31,891 nt of DNA from Deltaproteobacteria bacterium (GTDB lineage: Bacteria; Bdellovibrionota; Bdellovibrionia; JABDDW01): NCBI GenBank assembly GCA_013287405.1, contig JABDDW010000010.1, forward strand, positions 1-31,891. The letters run 5' to 3'. This document shows, one piece after another, positions 24,378-31,891 of this stretch (its first letter is position 1; every line of letters starts with the position of its first letter). The notes below the pieces were generated by a model. That model saw nothing but the letters and a program-made list of their open reading frames with translations, did not search any database and had not been told where the DNA came from. The translations under genes and the position numbers were made by a program.

Positions 24378-25216
24378 AGATTCATATTGCTAGTTCGGCC
24401 GGCGTTTGTTTTGGGGTTGAGCGAGCTTTAAATTTAAGTGAAAAGGCTCTAACGGAAAATGTTGGTCCTATTTCATCTGTTGGACCGTTGATCCATAATC
24501 CACAAGCTGTGAAAGCTCTTTCTGATAGAGGCCTTTCTGTTATCAACTCTTTGGAGCAAGCCTCGGGCACCGTCATTTTTAGAAGTCATGGCGTGACCGT
24601 TGACGTCCAAAGAATGGCTGCTGAGAAAAACCTTAAAGTTATCGATGCCACTTGCCCTTTAGTTAAAGTTCCACAAAATTTTGCCCGGAAGCTCTCTCAA
24701 AATGGGTACTTCGTCATTATTGTTGGAGACAAAGATCATCCCGAAGTTCAAGGCGTAAAAAGTTACGTTGAAAATGGTGAAGTGGCGGTGGTGGCCGATG
24801 CGTCAGAAGTTATGGGCTTACCTAAAAGGGAGAAGGTCGGCGTTATTTCTCAAACGACCTTGAAAAAGAAGATATTTTTAGAGGTTGTCGAGAAGTGTCA
24901 GGGCCAGTATAGAGAAGTCAAAGTTCACAATACCATTTGCGGAGCCACAAAAGATCGTCAGGAGGCGGCTTTGGAGCTTGCGCAAAAAGTGGATTGCGTT
25001 GTTGTTATAGGAGGCAAAAACTCTTCAAATACTCAGAAGCTTTATGATATCTGTCGCGAGAATTCAAAGCGAGCCTACCTTATCGAAGAGGAAGCGGAAC
25101 TTCAGGCCCAATGGTTTGAAAACGTAAAGAAAATTGGGATCACGGCGGGCGCAAGTACCCCTCATGATTTGATTAGAAAAGTTCAAGAGTCTATTTCAAA
25201 GATGGTTACGCTTTAA
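24365..25216 (+). CDS. ispH: 4-hydroxy-3-methylbut-2-enyl diphosphate reductase
   Basis: IspH carries out the last step of the MEP isoprenoid pathway, giving IPP and DMAPP with a [4Fe-4S] cluster. The 283 aa have the three cluster cysteines at Cys15 (AGVCFGVERA), Cys97 (DATCPLV) and Cys192 (NTICGATKDRQ), plus the RSHGV, GDKDHPEVQG, ISQTT, GGKNSSNTQKL and GITAGASTP blocks. It overlaps cmk by 13 bp; a cmk-ispH-rpsA cluster is common in several phyla. A small 6-bp hairpin (25235-25240 with 25253-25258) follows, but it has no T-run. Confidence 0.97.
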   Translation: MEEVEIHIASSAGVCFGVERALNLSEKALTENVGPISSVGPLIHNPQAVKALSDRGLSVINSLEQASGTVIFRSHGVTVDVQRMAAEKNLKVIDATCPLVKVPQNFARKLSQNGYFVIIVGDKDHPEVQGVKSYVENGEVAVVADASEVMGLPKREKVGVISQTTLKKKIFLEVVEKCQGQYREVKVHNTICGATKDRQEAALELAQKVDCVVVIGGKNSSNTQKLYDICRENSKRAYLIEEEAELQAQWFENVKKIGITAGASTPHDLIRKVQESISKMVTL

Positions 25217-25384
25217 GTTGTCAAAAGAGTTCCACTCGCCACCCATATGGAAGGCGAGCAGAATAAACATGGGCCTCCTGCCTGTCCATAGTCGAACAAT
25301 TGGCGCAATACTTTGAAATATTCTCCGGCATGATGGTCGTGGTCCCAAAAATTCCAAAGGGAGAGTCGTCGCAGGCGGGTTGTC

Positions 25385-26200
25385 CTATCTAGTTGATACC
25401 GACTGAACACTCTCCCTATTTGTCGTCTGCTCCGAAGGTTCGTTCACCACGAGTTTACCTATGGCCGAAGCGGCGCAGTTTTGCCAACTTGTAATTTCAG
25501 ATTTCAAGTATTCGAGAGGCCTTACTTTTTCGTTTAACCTAAAATCCTTTTTAATGACCTCTTTGCTGTATTCAATGTGCTCCCGCCACTCGAACAATAA
25601 GGAATCGTCACGTTCTGTTTCTTCTAAGAGCTTATTTTCAGCTGCTGTTCGATTATAATCTCCTTTACCAATCAGTGGTATTTCTAAAGCTATATCGATC
25701 CCTCTTTTTACGCACGCATACCTGGAGGCATTGGAGTCATCAGAAGGGTCTTTGTCGTATGCAGCTTTGTAAGCGGTAATAAGTTGTACTACTTCTTGAC
25801 TATTAGCGTGGAGGCCTTTGTCTTCTAAGTCATCGCACTCCTTTTTTTGTGCAATCCATTGGAGGTATGCCGGAGTATTTTCAAATTCTTTAAGTCCATT
25901 TTTGTAGAAACTAGCGAGCCGATCGACATTGACGTAGGTTTTTTTCATTAAATCGTAGAGGGTTCTAGTGATTTCATAGTTCCCCTTGCTTTCGGAGTTT
26001 GCTCCTAGGCTCATATCTCGGAATAGCCCTTTGTGCCGGAGGATAAACGGGTCCAAAACGATCGGCAGTTTGTCCCTTGAGATAATCCCAAGTACGTCTT
26101 GCAAGTTCAAGCCTCTGCAAGAATCCTCACAGGGGTGGGCAAAGCACATCGACACTATTAATTGAATACTTATTATGACCGGTATGATTAAGGTTTTCAC
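25385..26200 (-). CDS. Secreted protein of unknown function
   Basis: I do not recognise a family. The likely start is a GTG at 26200 behind AAGGAG (aaaaggagtctatGTG), giving 271 aa with a classical signal peptide (VKTLIIPVIISIQLIVSMCFA, cut before HPCED). The ATG further up lacks a ribosome-binding site and would put a hydrophilic stretch before the signal. The mature protein has several Cys residues (two in PCEDSC, then KKECDD, YACVKR and WQNCAAS), which could pair in disulfides in the periplasm. It is mainly alpha-helical in appearance. It is divergent from the LysR gene with overlapping promoters, so it is a candidate target of that regulator. Confidence 0.65.
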   Translation of the reverse strand: MKTLIIPVIISIQLIVSMCFAHPCEDSCRGLNLQDVLGIISRDKLPIVLDPFILRHKGLFRDMSLGANSESKGNYEITRTLYDLMKKTYVNVDRLASFYKNGLKEFENTPAYLQWIAQKKECDDLEDKGLHANSQEVVQLITAYKAAYDKDPSDDSNASRYACVKRGIDIALEIPLIGKGDYNRTAAENKLLEETERDDSLLFEWREHIEYSKEVIKKDFRLNEKVRPLEYLKSEITSWQNCAASAIGKLVVNEPSEQTTNRESVQSVSTR

Positions 26201-26257
26201 ATAGACTCCTTTTAATCGGTAAAGTTCCAATACGGGCGACAAGCCAGTGCTTGGTAA

Positions 26258-26285
26258 TAAATACATATTAAATGCGTTGCATCAA
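26258..26285 (-). promoter_or_regulatory. Putative promoter of the secreted-protein gene
   Basis: On the minus strand, TTGATG (26285-26280) and TATTTA (26263-26258) are separated by 16 bp. They overlap the plus-strand lysR promoter, the usual divergent layout of LysR loci. Confidence 0.35.
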
Positions 26286-26304
26286 TTTGTAAAATTGATA
26301 TAAT
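26277..26304 (+). promoter_or_regulatory. Putative lysR promoter
   Basis: TTGCAT (26277-26282) and a perfect TATAAT (26299-26304) are separated by 16 bp in an AT-rich stretch. The start should be near 26311, about 44 bases before the GTG start of lysR. Confidence 0.55.
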
Positions 26305-26312
26305 TGATGTTT

Positions 26313-26335
26313 TGATATTAATTTAATTGATATCA
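26313..26335. promoter_or_regulatory. Putative LysR operator (T-N11-A dyad)
   Basis: TGATAT (26313-26318) and ATATCA (26330-26335) are perfect inverted arms with exactly 11 bases between the inner T and A, the classic LysR-type box. It covers the predicted lysR transcription start, suggesting autorepression. Confidence 0.6.
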
Positions 26336-26354
26336 TATGTACGGAGGTAAAGAC

Positions 26355-27218
26355 GTGTACTCATTGTTCAATTCTAGAATTATCTATTTTCTTAAATGCG
26401 CTCAAATGGGAAGTTTTAGTGAGGTGGCTGATAAAGTGGGCGTGACCCAGTCCACAATGAGTACGGCCATAAAGAAGCTTGAAGAAGAACTTGGTGCAGA
26501 GCTTTTTGAGAGAACCAAGGCTGGAATCTCGCTCACTCCCCGCGGACGAGCCCTCATGGAACAACTTCAATCCTTTGAGAAGCAGATCAATAGAGGGGTT
26601 GCTGGCGCCCTAAAAGAAGAGAATCCTTTGCCCCTTAAAATAGGCACAGCTATGCACTTTGGGCCAAAGTTTTTGCTCCCTTATTTGAAGACAAGGTGGA
26701 GTCAGTTTCCTGCTATCCAGCTCTTTTTTGTTTGGTCTCTGGATGCTTTTAAAGCAGTCGAAAATGGGGATCTGGATTTTGCATTTGTATCCTGGTCCAA
26801 GCGTCCGAAGGAGTTGCCATATATTGAAATCCAGCCCGATCCCGTCGCCTATGTAGGTTTAAAAAAGGCTTTTCCTAATTTGAATAAGGTGACAACCGTA
26901 GAAGGACTTCAGAGTTACCCTCTGATCCGCGACACTAAACCCCAACATACGTGGGAGAAAATTCTCGGTCCCCTAGAGTCAGGTTTTGTAACAAGGGGTT
27001 CAATGGGAGCTAGAGATTTGGTTCTTGGTGGGCATGCCATTGGAGATCTACAACTTGACATATTTTCTGAAGAGCAACTTAAGACTCTACATTCAGCTCA
27101 AATTCCTGGCAAATATTTGCATTCCCACATTTATGTTGTCTTTCGAAAAGACTTGTCACTTTTTGCAAAAAGTAAAATGGAAGAAATGGTCTTAGGACTG
27201 CAACAAATGAAGTCTTGA
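26355..27218 (+). CDS. LysR-family transcriptional regulator
   Basis: LysR-type regulators bind DNA as tetramers through an N-terminal winged helix-turn-helix and respond to a small ligand through a periplasmic-binding-protein-like domain. The HTH is near residues 10-60 (FLKCAQMGSFSEVADKVGV, then TQSTMSTAIKKLEEELGAEL and FERTKAGISLTPRGRALM). The effector-binding domain follows (about 90-280). The GTG at 26355 is preferred because GGAGG (26343-26347) lies 7 bases upstream, giving 287 aa. An in-frame ATG at 26337 sits ahead of that site. The ligand is unknown. The divergent secreted-protein gene is the likely regulated partner, and a T-N11-A dyad lies in the shared promoter region. Confidence 0.9.
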   Translation: MYSLFNSRIIYFLKCAQMGSFSEVADKVGVTQSTMSTAIKKLEEELGAELFERTKAGISLTPRGRALMEQLQSFEKQINRGVAGALKEENPLPLKIGTAMHFGPKFLLPYLKTRWSQFPAIQLFFVWSLDAFKAVENGDLDFAFVSWSKRPKELPYIEIQPDPVAYVGLKKAFPNLNKVTTVEGLQSYPLIRDTKPQHTWEKILGPLESGFVTRGSMGARDLVLGGHAIGDLQLDIFSEEQLKTLHSAQIPGKYLHSHIYVVFRKDLSLFAKSKMEEMVLGLQQMKS

Positions 27219-27319
27219 TGGCTTGGGCTTTTGATAGAAAGGACCCTTGCCTGCGTCAATGGAAGCGGGGTCTAGGGCTTCAAGAAGTTTTTGGAGGGTG
27301 TCTTTAAGTAATAATCCCT

Positions 27320-27349
27320 TTGACTTTAAATACTTAGGCTAAGTATAAA
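27320..27349 (+). promoter_or_regulatory. Putative rpsA promoter
   Basis: TTGACT (27320-27325) is followed after 18 bp by TATAAA (27344-27349). It would give a leader of about 67 bases before the rpsA ATG. The rpsA start has only a weak Shine-Dalgarno sequence (cggaa), as is common for S1 genes. Confidence 0.55.
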
Positions 27350-27422
27350 GGTTCATTCCGATTTGTGGAAGAGAAAGGGGCAATTATGCTCTTTGTAGAC
27401 CCATGAATTTTCGGAAATATTG

Positions 27423-29225
27423 ATGATGAGTTCCACAGACAGTTCGAATAAAAAAACACCAAAAATTTCAAAAGCTGCCGCAGCAAGAGCCGCCGTACTG
27501 GCCCAACTTGAAGCTGAAGAGTCTAAAAATGACAACGGGGTACGAGAAGACGGAAAGACTTTTGCTGAACTTTTTGAGGCCAGCGTAAAAGAGCGGGACT
27601 TCAATGTCGGCGACGTTGTGAGTGGCCGAGTCTTAGAAGTGAACCCAGACTACGTTCTTGTTGATATTAACTACAAATCTGAAGGACTGATTCCCTTTAG
27701 TGAATTTCAGTCGGCTGACGGGAAGCCTGCGATTAAACCTGGGGATGCTGTACAGGTTTATATCGACAAAGTTGAAAATGAAAATGGCATGGTCGTTCTT
27801 TCTAAGGACAAGGCTGACATGCTTAAAGCTTGGAACGACATTAGTCGAGCTGCTGAGGCTGAAGAGCTTGTTGAAGGCACTATTATCGCGAAGGTCAAGG
27901 GTGGTCTTTCCGTTGATATTGGTGTTAAGGCCTTTTTACCCGGATCACAAATTGATCTTCGGCCGGTTAGAAATTTAGACCAGTTCATTGGTAAGCGCTT
28001 AAAGTTCAAAGTGATAAAGTTTAATAAAAAGCGCGGAAATATTGTTCTTTCTCGAAGGGCTCTTCTCGAAAAAGAAAGGGAACATCTTAAGCATCAAACT
28101 TTAGAAACCATTCGCGAAGGTCAAATTGTTGATGGGATTGTGAAGAACATCACCGATTACGGAGCGTTTATTGATTTAGGCGGCATGGACGGACTTCTTC
28201 ACATTACCGATATGAGTTGGGGACGGGTCAAGCATCCTTCACAAATTCTAAATATTGGTGATGAGATTAAGGTGAAGGTCCTCAAATATGACACTGAACG
28301 TGAGCGGGTGAGTTTGGGCTTAAAACAACTTCAGCCGGATCCGTGGGATAATGTTCAAGCCAAGTATGTTATTGGTCAAAAGCTTTCAGGTAAAATAGTC
28401 AGCCTTGCCGATTATGGAGCTTTTGTTGAGCTTGAAGAAGGGGTTGAAGGTTTAATTCACGTTTCTGAAATGAGCTGGACCCAACGAGTCAAACACCCTT
28501 CAAAAATTGTAGCCATTGATGATACTGTGAACGTCATAGTGCTTGATGTCGACACAGCCAACCGCCGTATCAGTCTGGGTATGAAGCAACTTGAGGCCAA
28601 CCCATGGCTTGCCTTAAAAGAGAAGTATCCACCGGGAACCGTTATCGAAGGGCAGATCAAGTCCATTACTGACTTCGGAGTATTTATAGGCATTGAAGAA
28701 GGTATTGATGGTTTAGTTCACATCAGTGACTTCTCTTGGACGAAACGAGTTAATCACCCTTCAGAGGTCTACAAGAAAGGCGATTTGATCAAAGCGGTTG
28801 TACTCTCCGTAGATATGGAAAATGAACGCTTTAGCCTCGGTGTAAAGCATCTTGAAAAAGACCCGTGGGCTAGTGTTGCAGATAAGTACTCTATTGGGAC
28901 CCAGCTTGATGTAAAAGTCACTAAGACCGCTGACTTCGGCGTTTTTGTCGAACTTGAACCTGAGATTGAAGGGCTTATTCATATCAGCGAACTTTCAACG
29001 GACCGAGTTGAGAAAACGGAAGACGTAGCCAAGCCTGGAGACGTCATTAAGGCTGAGGTCATTAGTATCGACCGTGAAGCAAGAAAGATTGGTCTCAGTG
29101 CAAAACAGATCACCGTAAAAGGGGATCGCGCTGACCAAGCCAAATATGCCAAAACTGGAACGGCTAAAACCAGTCTTGGCGATTTGTTTGGGGACCAATT
29201 TAAACCTGGTAAAACTGAAGAATAA
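27423..29225 (+). CDS. rpsA: 30S ribosomal protein S1
   Basis: S1 binds mRNA on the 30S platform and unfolds structured leaders. The roughly 600-aa protein has six S1 motifs near residues 61-130, 147-215, 232-300, 317-387, 404-474 and 491-558. The last four are well conserved (repeated ITDYGAFIDLGGMDGLLHIT, YGAFVELEEGVEGLIHVSEM and FGVFIGIEEGIDGLVHISD-type blocks with VKHPS). The first two are divergent, as in typical S1. An Ala/Lys-rich N-terminal tail precedes them. Two ATGs (27423, 27426) are possible starts. In many bacteria rpsA lies directly after cmk or ispH; here a lysR/secreted-protein pair is in between. A terminator follows. Confidence 0.96.
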   Translation: MMSSTDSSNKKTPKISKAAAARAAVLAQLEAEESKNDNGVREDGKTFAELFEASVKERDFNVGDVVSGRVLEVNPDYVLVDINYKSEGLIPFSEFQSADGKPAIKPGDAVQVYIDKVENENGMVVLSKDKADMLKAWNDISRAAEAEELVEGTIIAKVKGGLSVDIGVKAFLPGSQIDLRPVRNLDQFIGKRLKFKVIKFNKKRGNIVLSRRALLEKEREHLKHQTLETIREGQIVDGIVKNITDYGAFIDLGGMDGLLHITDMSWGRVKHPSQILNIGDEIKVKVLKYDTERERVSLGLKQLQPDPWDNVQAKYVIGQKLSGKIVSLADYGAFVELEEGVEGLIHVSEMSWTQRVKHPSKIVAIDDTVNVIVLDVDTANRRISLGMKQLEANPWLALKEKYPPGTVIEGQIKSITDFGVFIGIEEGIDGLVHISDFSWTKRVNHPSEVYKKGDLIKAVVLSVDMENERFSLGVKHLEKDPWASVADKYSIGTQLDVKVTKTADFGVFVELEPEIEGLIHISELSTDRVEKTEDVAKPGDVIKAEVISIDREARKIGLSAKQITVKGDRADQAKYAKTGTAKTSLGDLFGDQFKPGKTEE

Positions 29226-29238
29226 TAAACTTAAAAGA

Positions 29239-29272
29239 CGAGGCCTTTTCTTAAAGGGCCTCGACTTTCTTT
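29239..29272 (+). terminator. Rho-independent terminator of rpsA
   Basis: CGAGGCC (29239-29245) pairs with GGCCTCG (29257-29263), extended by TTT/AAA pairs with one bulged G. A T-rich run (actttcttt) follows. It starts 13 bases after the rpsA stop. Confidence 0.8.
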
Positions 29273-29319
29273 AAATTTCATTTCAAATATCGGCGAAATC
29301 TTATGAAGGGCTAAATCAA

Positions 29320-30237
29320 ATGAAAAAAAATCCATGGCCTATTGTTCTTTCAGTGGTGGGAGTTTTAATTGTTCTTGGGTTCGCTGCAATTGGAGCTGCG
29401 ATTTACACCGTGCTCGGTGAGCATAATCCGGTGGTCACCGGCAACTCAGTTTTGGTTATGGATGTTAAGGGCATTATTACAGACGCTCGGCCCTTTATAA
29501 AAACATTAGATAAGTATAAAGAGGACAAAGATATTAAAGCCATTGTTGTCCGATTGGATTCGCCCGGCGGAGTTGTTGGACCAAGTCAAGAAATCTACGA
29601 TGCTATTCTTAAGGCGAGAAAAGGGGGCAAGCATGTTGTTGCAAGCTTTGGAAGCCTGGCCGCCAGTGGCGCTTACTACATCGCAGCCGCTTGCGAAAAA
29701 ATTGTGACTGAACCAGGAACCATCACAGGAAGTATCGGAGTGATCATGGAATTTGCCAATCTCTCTGGCCTCTACAACTGGGCTAAGGTCGACCGCTATG
29801 TCGTGAAAAGTGGCCCCTACAAAGATATCGGTGCGGAATTTAGACCGATGACGTCCGCTGAAAAAGCCATAATACAGGGTATGATCGACAACGTGTACGG
29901 CCAATTTAAAAGAGCCGTGGCCAAGGGCAGAGGGCTTAAACTTGAAGTGGTTGGCGAGCTCGCGGACGGAAGAATTTATAGTGGAGAGCAAGCTGTGAAG
30001 AATGGCCTTGCAGACCAATTAGGGGGTTTGAGTGACGCTGTGGAAGAGGCCGGGAAGCTTGCGGGTGTAAAAGGTAAGGTTGAAATGTTTATTCCGTCGC
30101 TCAAGCACAAAAGAATTTGGGATCTCCTTAGTGGTGACCGTGATGACGACGAAGATCTCTTGGGTTATTTTTCAAAGAAGGTATTGGGTTTGGACCTTGT
30201 AGGGAAGCCTTTATTCCTCATGACGGGCTTGAGGTAA
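29320..30237 (+). CDS. sppA: Signal peptide peptidase SppA (short form)
   Basis: SppA is a membrane-anchored serine protease that degrades cleaved signal peptides. The 305-aa protein is the short, single-domain form (as in Bacillus). It has one N-terminal membrane helix (about 7-30) and an S49 ClpP-like domain with the LDSPGG block (80-84). The nucleophile Ser116 is in GSLAASGAYY, and the general base Lys168 is in KSGPYKDIG. GTITGSIGVI and a RIYSGEQA block are also typical. The C-terminal tail is acidic (DRDDDEDL). A GAAGGG site precedes the ATG. It starts the sppA-HIT-epimerase-rhomboid run, with a 2-bp gap to the next gene. Confidence 0.95.
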   Translation: MKKNPWPIVLSVVGVLIVLGFAAIGAAIYTVLGEHNPVVTGNSVLVMDVKGIITDARPFIKTLDKYKEDKDIKAIVVRLDSPGGVVGPSQEIYDAILKARKGGKHVVASFGSLAASGAYYIAAACEKIVTEPGTITGSIGVIMEFANLSGLYNWAKVDRYVVKSGPYKDIGAEFRPMTSAEKAIIQGMIDNVYGQFKRAVAKGRGLKLEVVGELADGRIYSGEQAVKNGLADQLGGLSDAVEEAGKLAGVKGKVEMFIPSLKHKRIWDLLSGDRDDDEDLLGYFSKKVLGLDLVGKPLFLMTGLR

Positions 30238-30239
30238 GG

Positions 30240-30761
30240 GTGGTCAAGAGAGCGCCAAAAAGAAAGCGCCCCGCCTCGCGACAGGTGATTTTTGCGCCGT
30301 GGAGACAGACATACATTAAGAGGGCCCGGGCTGAGGCTGAAGACTGTGTTTTCTGTGAAGCCCTCGCCATTGGTAAATCCCCAAAGTCCCTTATCGTTTA
30401 TAAAGGTCCAACTTGCTCCGTCATATTAAATAAGTTTCCGTACAATAATGGCCATACGATGATTATCCCCAATCGACATACCGCCGAATTTGATAAACTT
30501 GAATCTAAGGAATTCTTTGAACTCCACGAACTTCTTAAGAAAACTGTTGTTGCTCTTAAGGCGCAATTTCAGCCCCAAGGATTTAATTTGGGGATGAACC
30601 TGGGAAGGGTTGGAGGCGCTGGCATCATTGACCATTTGCATTATCATGTAGTCCCTCGATGGATGGGGGATACCAATTTTATGCCTTTGATTGGTGAAAC
30701 CAAGGTCGTGAGCGAAACCCTTGAGCAGACATATGAAAAACTGGTACCTTTATTTACATGA
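30240..30761 (+). CDS. HIT-family Ap4A phosphorylase-like nucleotidyltransferase
   Basis: Proteins of this branch (such as mycobacterial Rv2613c) phosphorolyse diadenosine tetraphosphate to ATP and ADP. The 173 aa show a basic N-terminal tail, APWRQTYIKRA, Cys36 and Cys39 (CVFC), NKFPYNNGHTMIIPNRH, FNLGMNLGRVGGAGIIDH, and the histidine triad HLHYHVVPRW (His132, His134, His136), ending in MGDTNFMPLIGETKVV. All are typical of the long HIT branch rather than the short HinT type. The start is a GTG 2 bp after sppA. Its stop overlaps the epimerase ATG by 4 bases. Confidence 0.88.
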   Translation: MVKRAPKRKRPASRQVIFAPWRQTYIKRARAEAEDCVFCEALAIGKSPKSLIVYKGPTCSVILNKFPYNNGHTMIIPNRHTAEFDKLESKEFFELHELLKKTVVALKAQFQPQGFNLGMNLGRVGGAGIIDHLHYHVVPRWMGDTNFMPLIGETKVVSETLEQTYEKLVPLFT

Positions 30762-31177
30762 GCGCCAATATTGAACTAGATCACATTGGAATAGCCGTTT
30801 CAAAGCATGAGGCCCACTCATCATTTTGGAAAATTTTGGGGTGGGATATTTCAAAGGTGCAGACAGAAGTAGTACCTGATCAAAAAGTTAAAGTTGCTTT
30901 CTTAGAGACCGAGAATAAAGCAAGGTTAGAACTTCTTGAGCCCACTGACCCGGAAAGCGCCGTAGCTAAGTTCTTGATAAAACGTGGCCCAGGGGTCCAT
31001 CACTTGTGTCTCAAAGTAAAAGATATTGATAAGCTCCTAAAGGAGCTAAAAGCTTCGGGGATCAAGCTCATTAATGAGACCCCTGTCTTGGGAGCCCATC
31101 AGTGTAGGGTCGCTTTCGTCCACCCCTCTTCGACAGGGGGAATCCTTGTAGAATTAACAGATGGAGGGAGGCGGTAG
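30758..31177 (+). CDS. mce: Methylmalonyl-CoA epimerase-like VOC protein
   Basis: It interconverts (R)- and (S)-methylmalonyl-CoA in propionyl-CoA metabolism. The 139-aa VOC-fold protein has metal ligands at His9 (LDHIGIAV), His81 or His82 (GPGVHHLCLKV) and Glu132 (GGILVELT). The RLELLEP and HPSSTGGILVEL blocks match the family. The first beta-alpha-beta-beta-beta repeat covers about 5-62 and the second about 78-134. No methylmalonyl-CoA mutase is in the window, so the pathway link is inferred. It overlaps the HIT gene by 4 bp and directly abuts the rhomboid start. Confidence 0.88.
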   Translation: MSANIELDHIGIAVSKHEAHSSFWKILGWDISKVQTEVVPDQKVKVAFLETENKARLELLEPTDPESAVAKFLIKRGPGVHHLCLKVKDIDKLLKELKASGIKLINETPVLGAHQCRVAFVHPSSTGGILVELTDGGRR

Positions 31178-31891
31178 ATGGGACGTCGGGGTCCGCCTAT
31201 AGATTTTAGCATGGTCATGCCGCTGACTTATTTTGTCAGAATTTTAGTCATTACAAATGTGGTGGTTTGGTTTTTAGGCATCGTTGTTCTAGAGCAACAC
31301 TTCTTACCTCAGCACTATATTACCAATTACCTTTCTTTGGTCCCCTATGATCTCCTCAGGCACTTCTTTATATGGCAGCCGTTTAGCTACCTTTTTATTC
31401 ATACGGCCAGTCCCTGGCAGCTCATCTTCAATATGCTTCTTCTTTGGGGGCTTGGGGGGCAGCTCGAACGTTTATGGGGCAGTAAATTCTTTGCCCTCTT
31501 TTATTTTGTGTCGGGAGTCGGAGCTGCTTTCCTTTATAGCTTGGCAGCGATTGCGTACTCCTTAGTATCTGGGCAGGCCGATATTTTAGTAGCTCCTGTA
31601 TTTGGGGCTTCCGCGGCTTTGTTCGGACTTTTAGTGGCTTATGGTGTGCTATTTGGTGAGCAGACCGTGTACTTCATGTTCTTTTTTGCTATGAAAGCTA
31701 AGTACTTTGTGGCCATTTTGGCTGGAATTGAGCTTGTCTTAATCTTGAATAATGGGCCCGTTCAGGGTAAAGTTGCCGATCTTGCTCATGTTGGAGGTTT
31801 GATCACTGGATACGCCTTCTTGAAGATTTGGCCGCGACTTAAGGGAGGCGGCAAAGGTGTTGGCGGATTTGGACGAAGTGGCAAGCTTCGA
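31178..31891 (+). CDS. Rhomboid-family intramembrane serine protease (3' partial)
   Basis: Rhomboids cut transmembrane helices inside the membrane. The open frame begins with ATG immediately after the epimerase stop (TAGATG), behind GGGAGGCGG, and runs off the window after 238 codons. It has about six hydrophobic helices. The catalytic serine is Ser145 in FGASAALFG and the histidine is His204 in LAHVGGLITGY. An N-terminal HTASPWQLIFNMLLLWGLG block (compare FLHxxxxHLLFNM) and the GxLERLWGS-like QLERLWGS motif are also present. The tail is glycine- and lysine-rich (GGGKGVGGFGRSGKL). It is the fourth gene of the sppA run. Confidence 0.9.
   Translation, partial: MGRRGPPIDFSMVMPLTYFVRILVITNVVVWFLGIVVLEQHFLPQHYITNYLSLVPYDLLRHFFIWQPFSYLFIHTASPWQLIFNMLLLWGLGGQLERLWGSKFFALFYFVSGVGAAFLYSLAAIAYSLVSGQADILVAPVFGASAALFGLLVAYGVLFGEQTVYFMFFFAMKAKYFVAILAGIELVLILNNGPVQGKVADLAHVGGLITGYAFLKIWPRLKGGGKGVGGFGRSGKLR

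Noticed and set aside
25235..25258. Hairpin CTCGCC/GGCGAG after ispH as a terminator
   Set aside because: Only 6 bp of stem with a 12-base loop and no T-run; too weak to call.
25213..25410. A 65-aa minus-strand frame between ispH and the secreted-protein gene
   Set aside because: It has no visible ribosome-binding site, overlaps the end of the secreted-protein gene and has no recognisable family; likely chance.
27262..27292. Hairpin gaagc/gcttc plus T run after lysR as a terminator
   Set aside because: The 5-bp stem is too short and the T run is 6 bases away from it.
27195..27338. A 48-codon minus-strand open stretch reading PKYLKSKGLLLKDTLQKLLE and ending within lysR
   Set aside because: It has no ATG, GTG or TTG start in frame and overlaps the lysR end and rpsA promoter; the length is within chance.

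Overview
The window is about 31.9 kb of gene-dense bacterial chromosome, with little intergenic space and genes on both strands in operon-like runs. Gene content and style point to a member of Bdellovibrionota or a near relative. The clues are an infB-rbfA-truB-rpsO-pnp block followed by an M16 peptidase and dut, secreted proteins with an FQNC-type lipoprotein site, an outer-membrane beta-barrel protein, and a threonine dehydratase/Zn-ribbon pair. This assignment is inference from gene content, not a database result.

Layout. (1) 1-6701, plus strand: translation and RNA metabolism: the 3' end of infB, rbfA, truB, rpsO, pnp, an M16 zinc protease and dut. (2) 6705-10609, mostly minus strand: an accessory and envelope region. 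It holds a serine/threonine-rich putative lipoprotein, a frameshifted and an intact four-helix-bundle (23S-IVP/S23-like) gene arranged head to head across a nested perfect inverted repeat, and a three-gene run (beta-barrel protein, lipase-like hydrolase, Yip1-like membrane protein). (3) 10762-13234, plus strand: a Zn-ribbon membrane protein, a DUF2079-like polytopic membrane protein and a DPM1-like glycosyltransferase, together suggesting a lipid-linked sugar transfer module. (4) 19058-13211, minus strand: a secreted coiled-coil protein, then tmk-holB-ricT-metG-tatD, the same gene order known from Bacillus. (5) 19208-20668, plus strand: a small Zn-ribbon protein and threonine dehydratase. (6) 23643-20781, minus strand: a hydantoinase/oxoprolinase-type pair in which the A subunit is strikingly shortened and lacks its ATP-site motif. 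(7) 23685-31891, plus strand except one gene: cmk, ispH, a secreted unknown divergent from a LysR regulator, rpsA, sppA, a HIT-family Ap4A phosphorylase-like protein, a methylmalonyl-CoA epimerase-like protein and a rhomboid protease cut by the window end.

The most unusual sequence structures are the inverted repeat between the two four-helix-bundle genes, and a set of GGTACC-centred palindromic repeats. These repeats occur in two intergenic regions and, as a 15-bp in-frame triplication, inside the DUF2079-like gene. Good sigma70-type promoters are visible before rpsO, the Zn-ribbon/ilvA pair, the tmk operon, lysR, cmk and rpsA. A textbook T-N11-A dyad lies at the predicted lysR start site. 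No tRNA, rRNA, CRISPR array, insertion sequence or phage gene was found.
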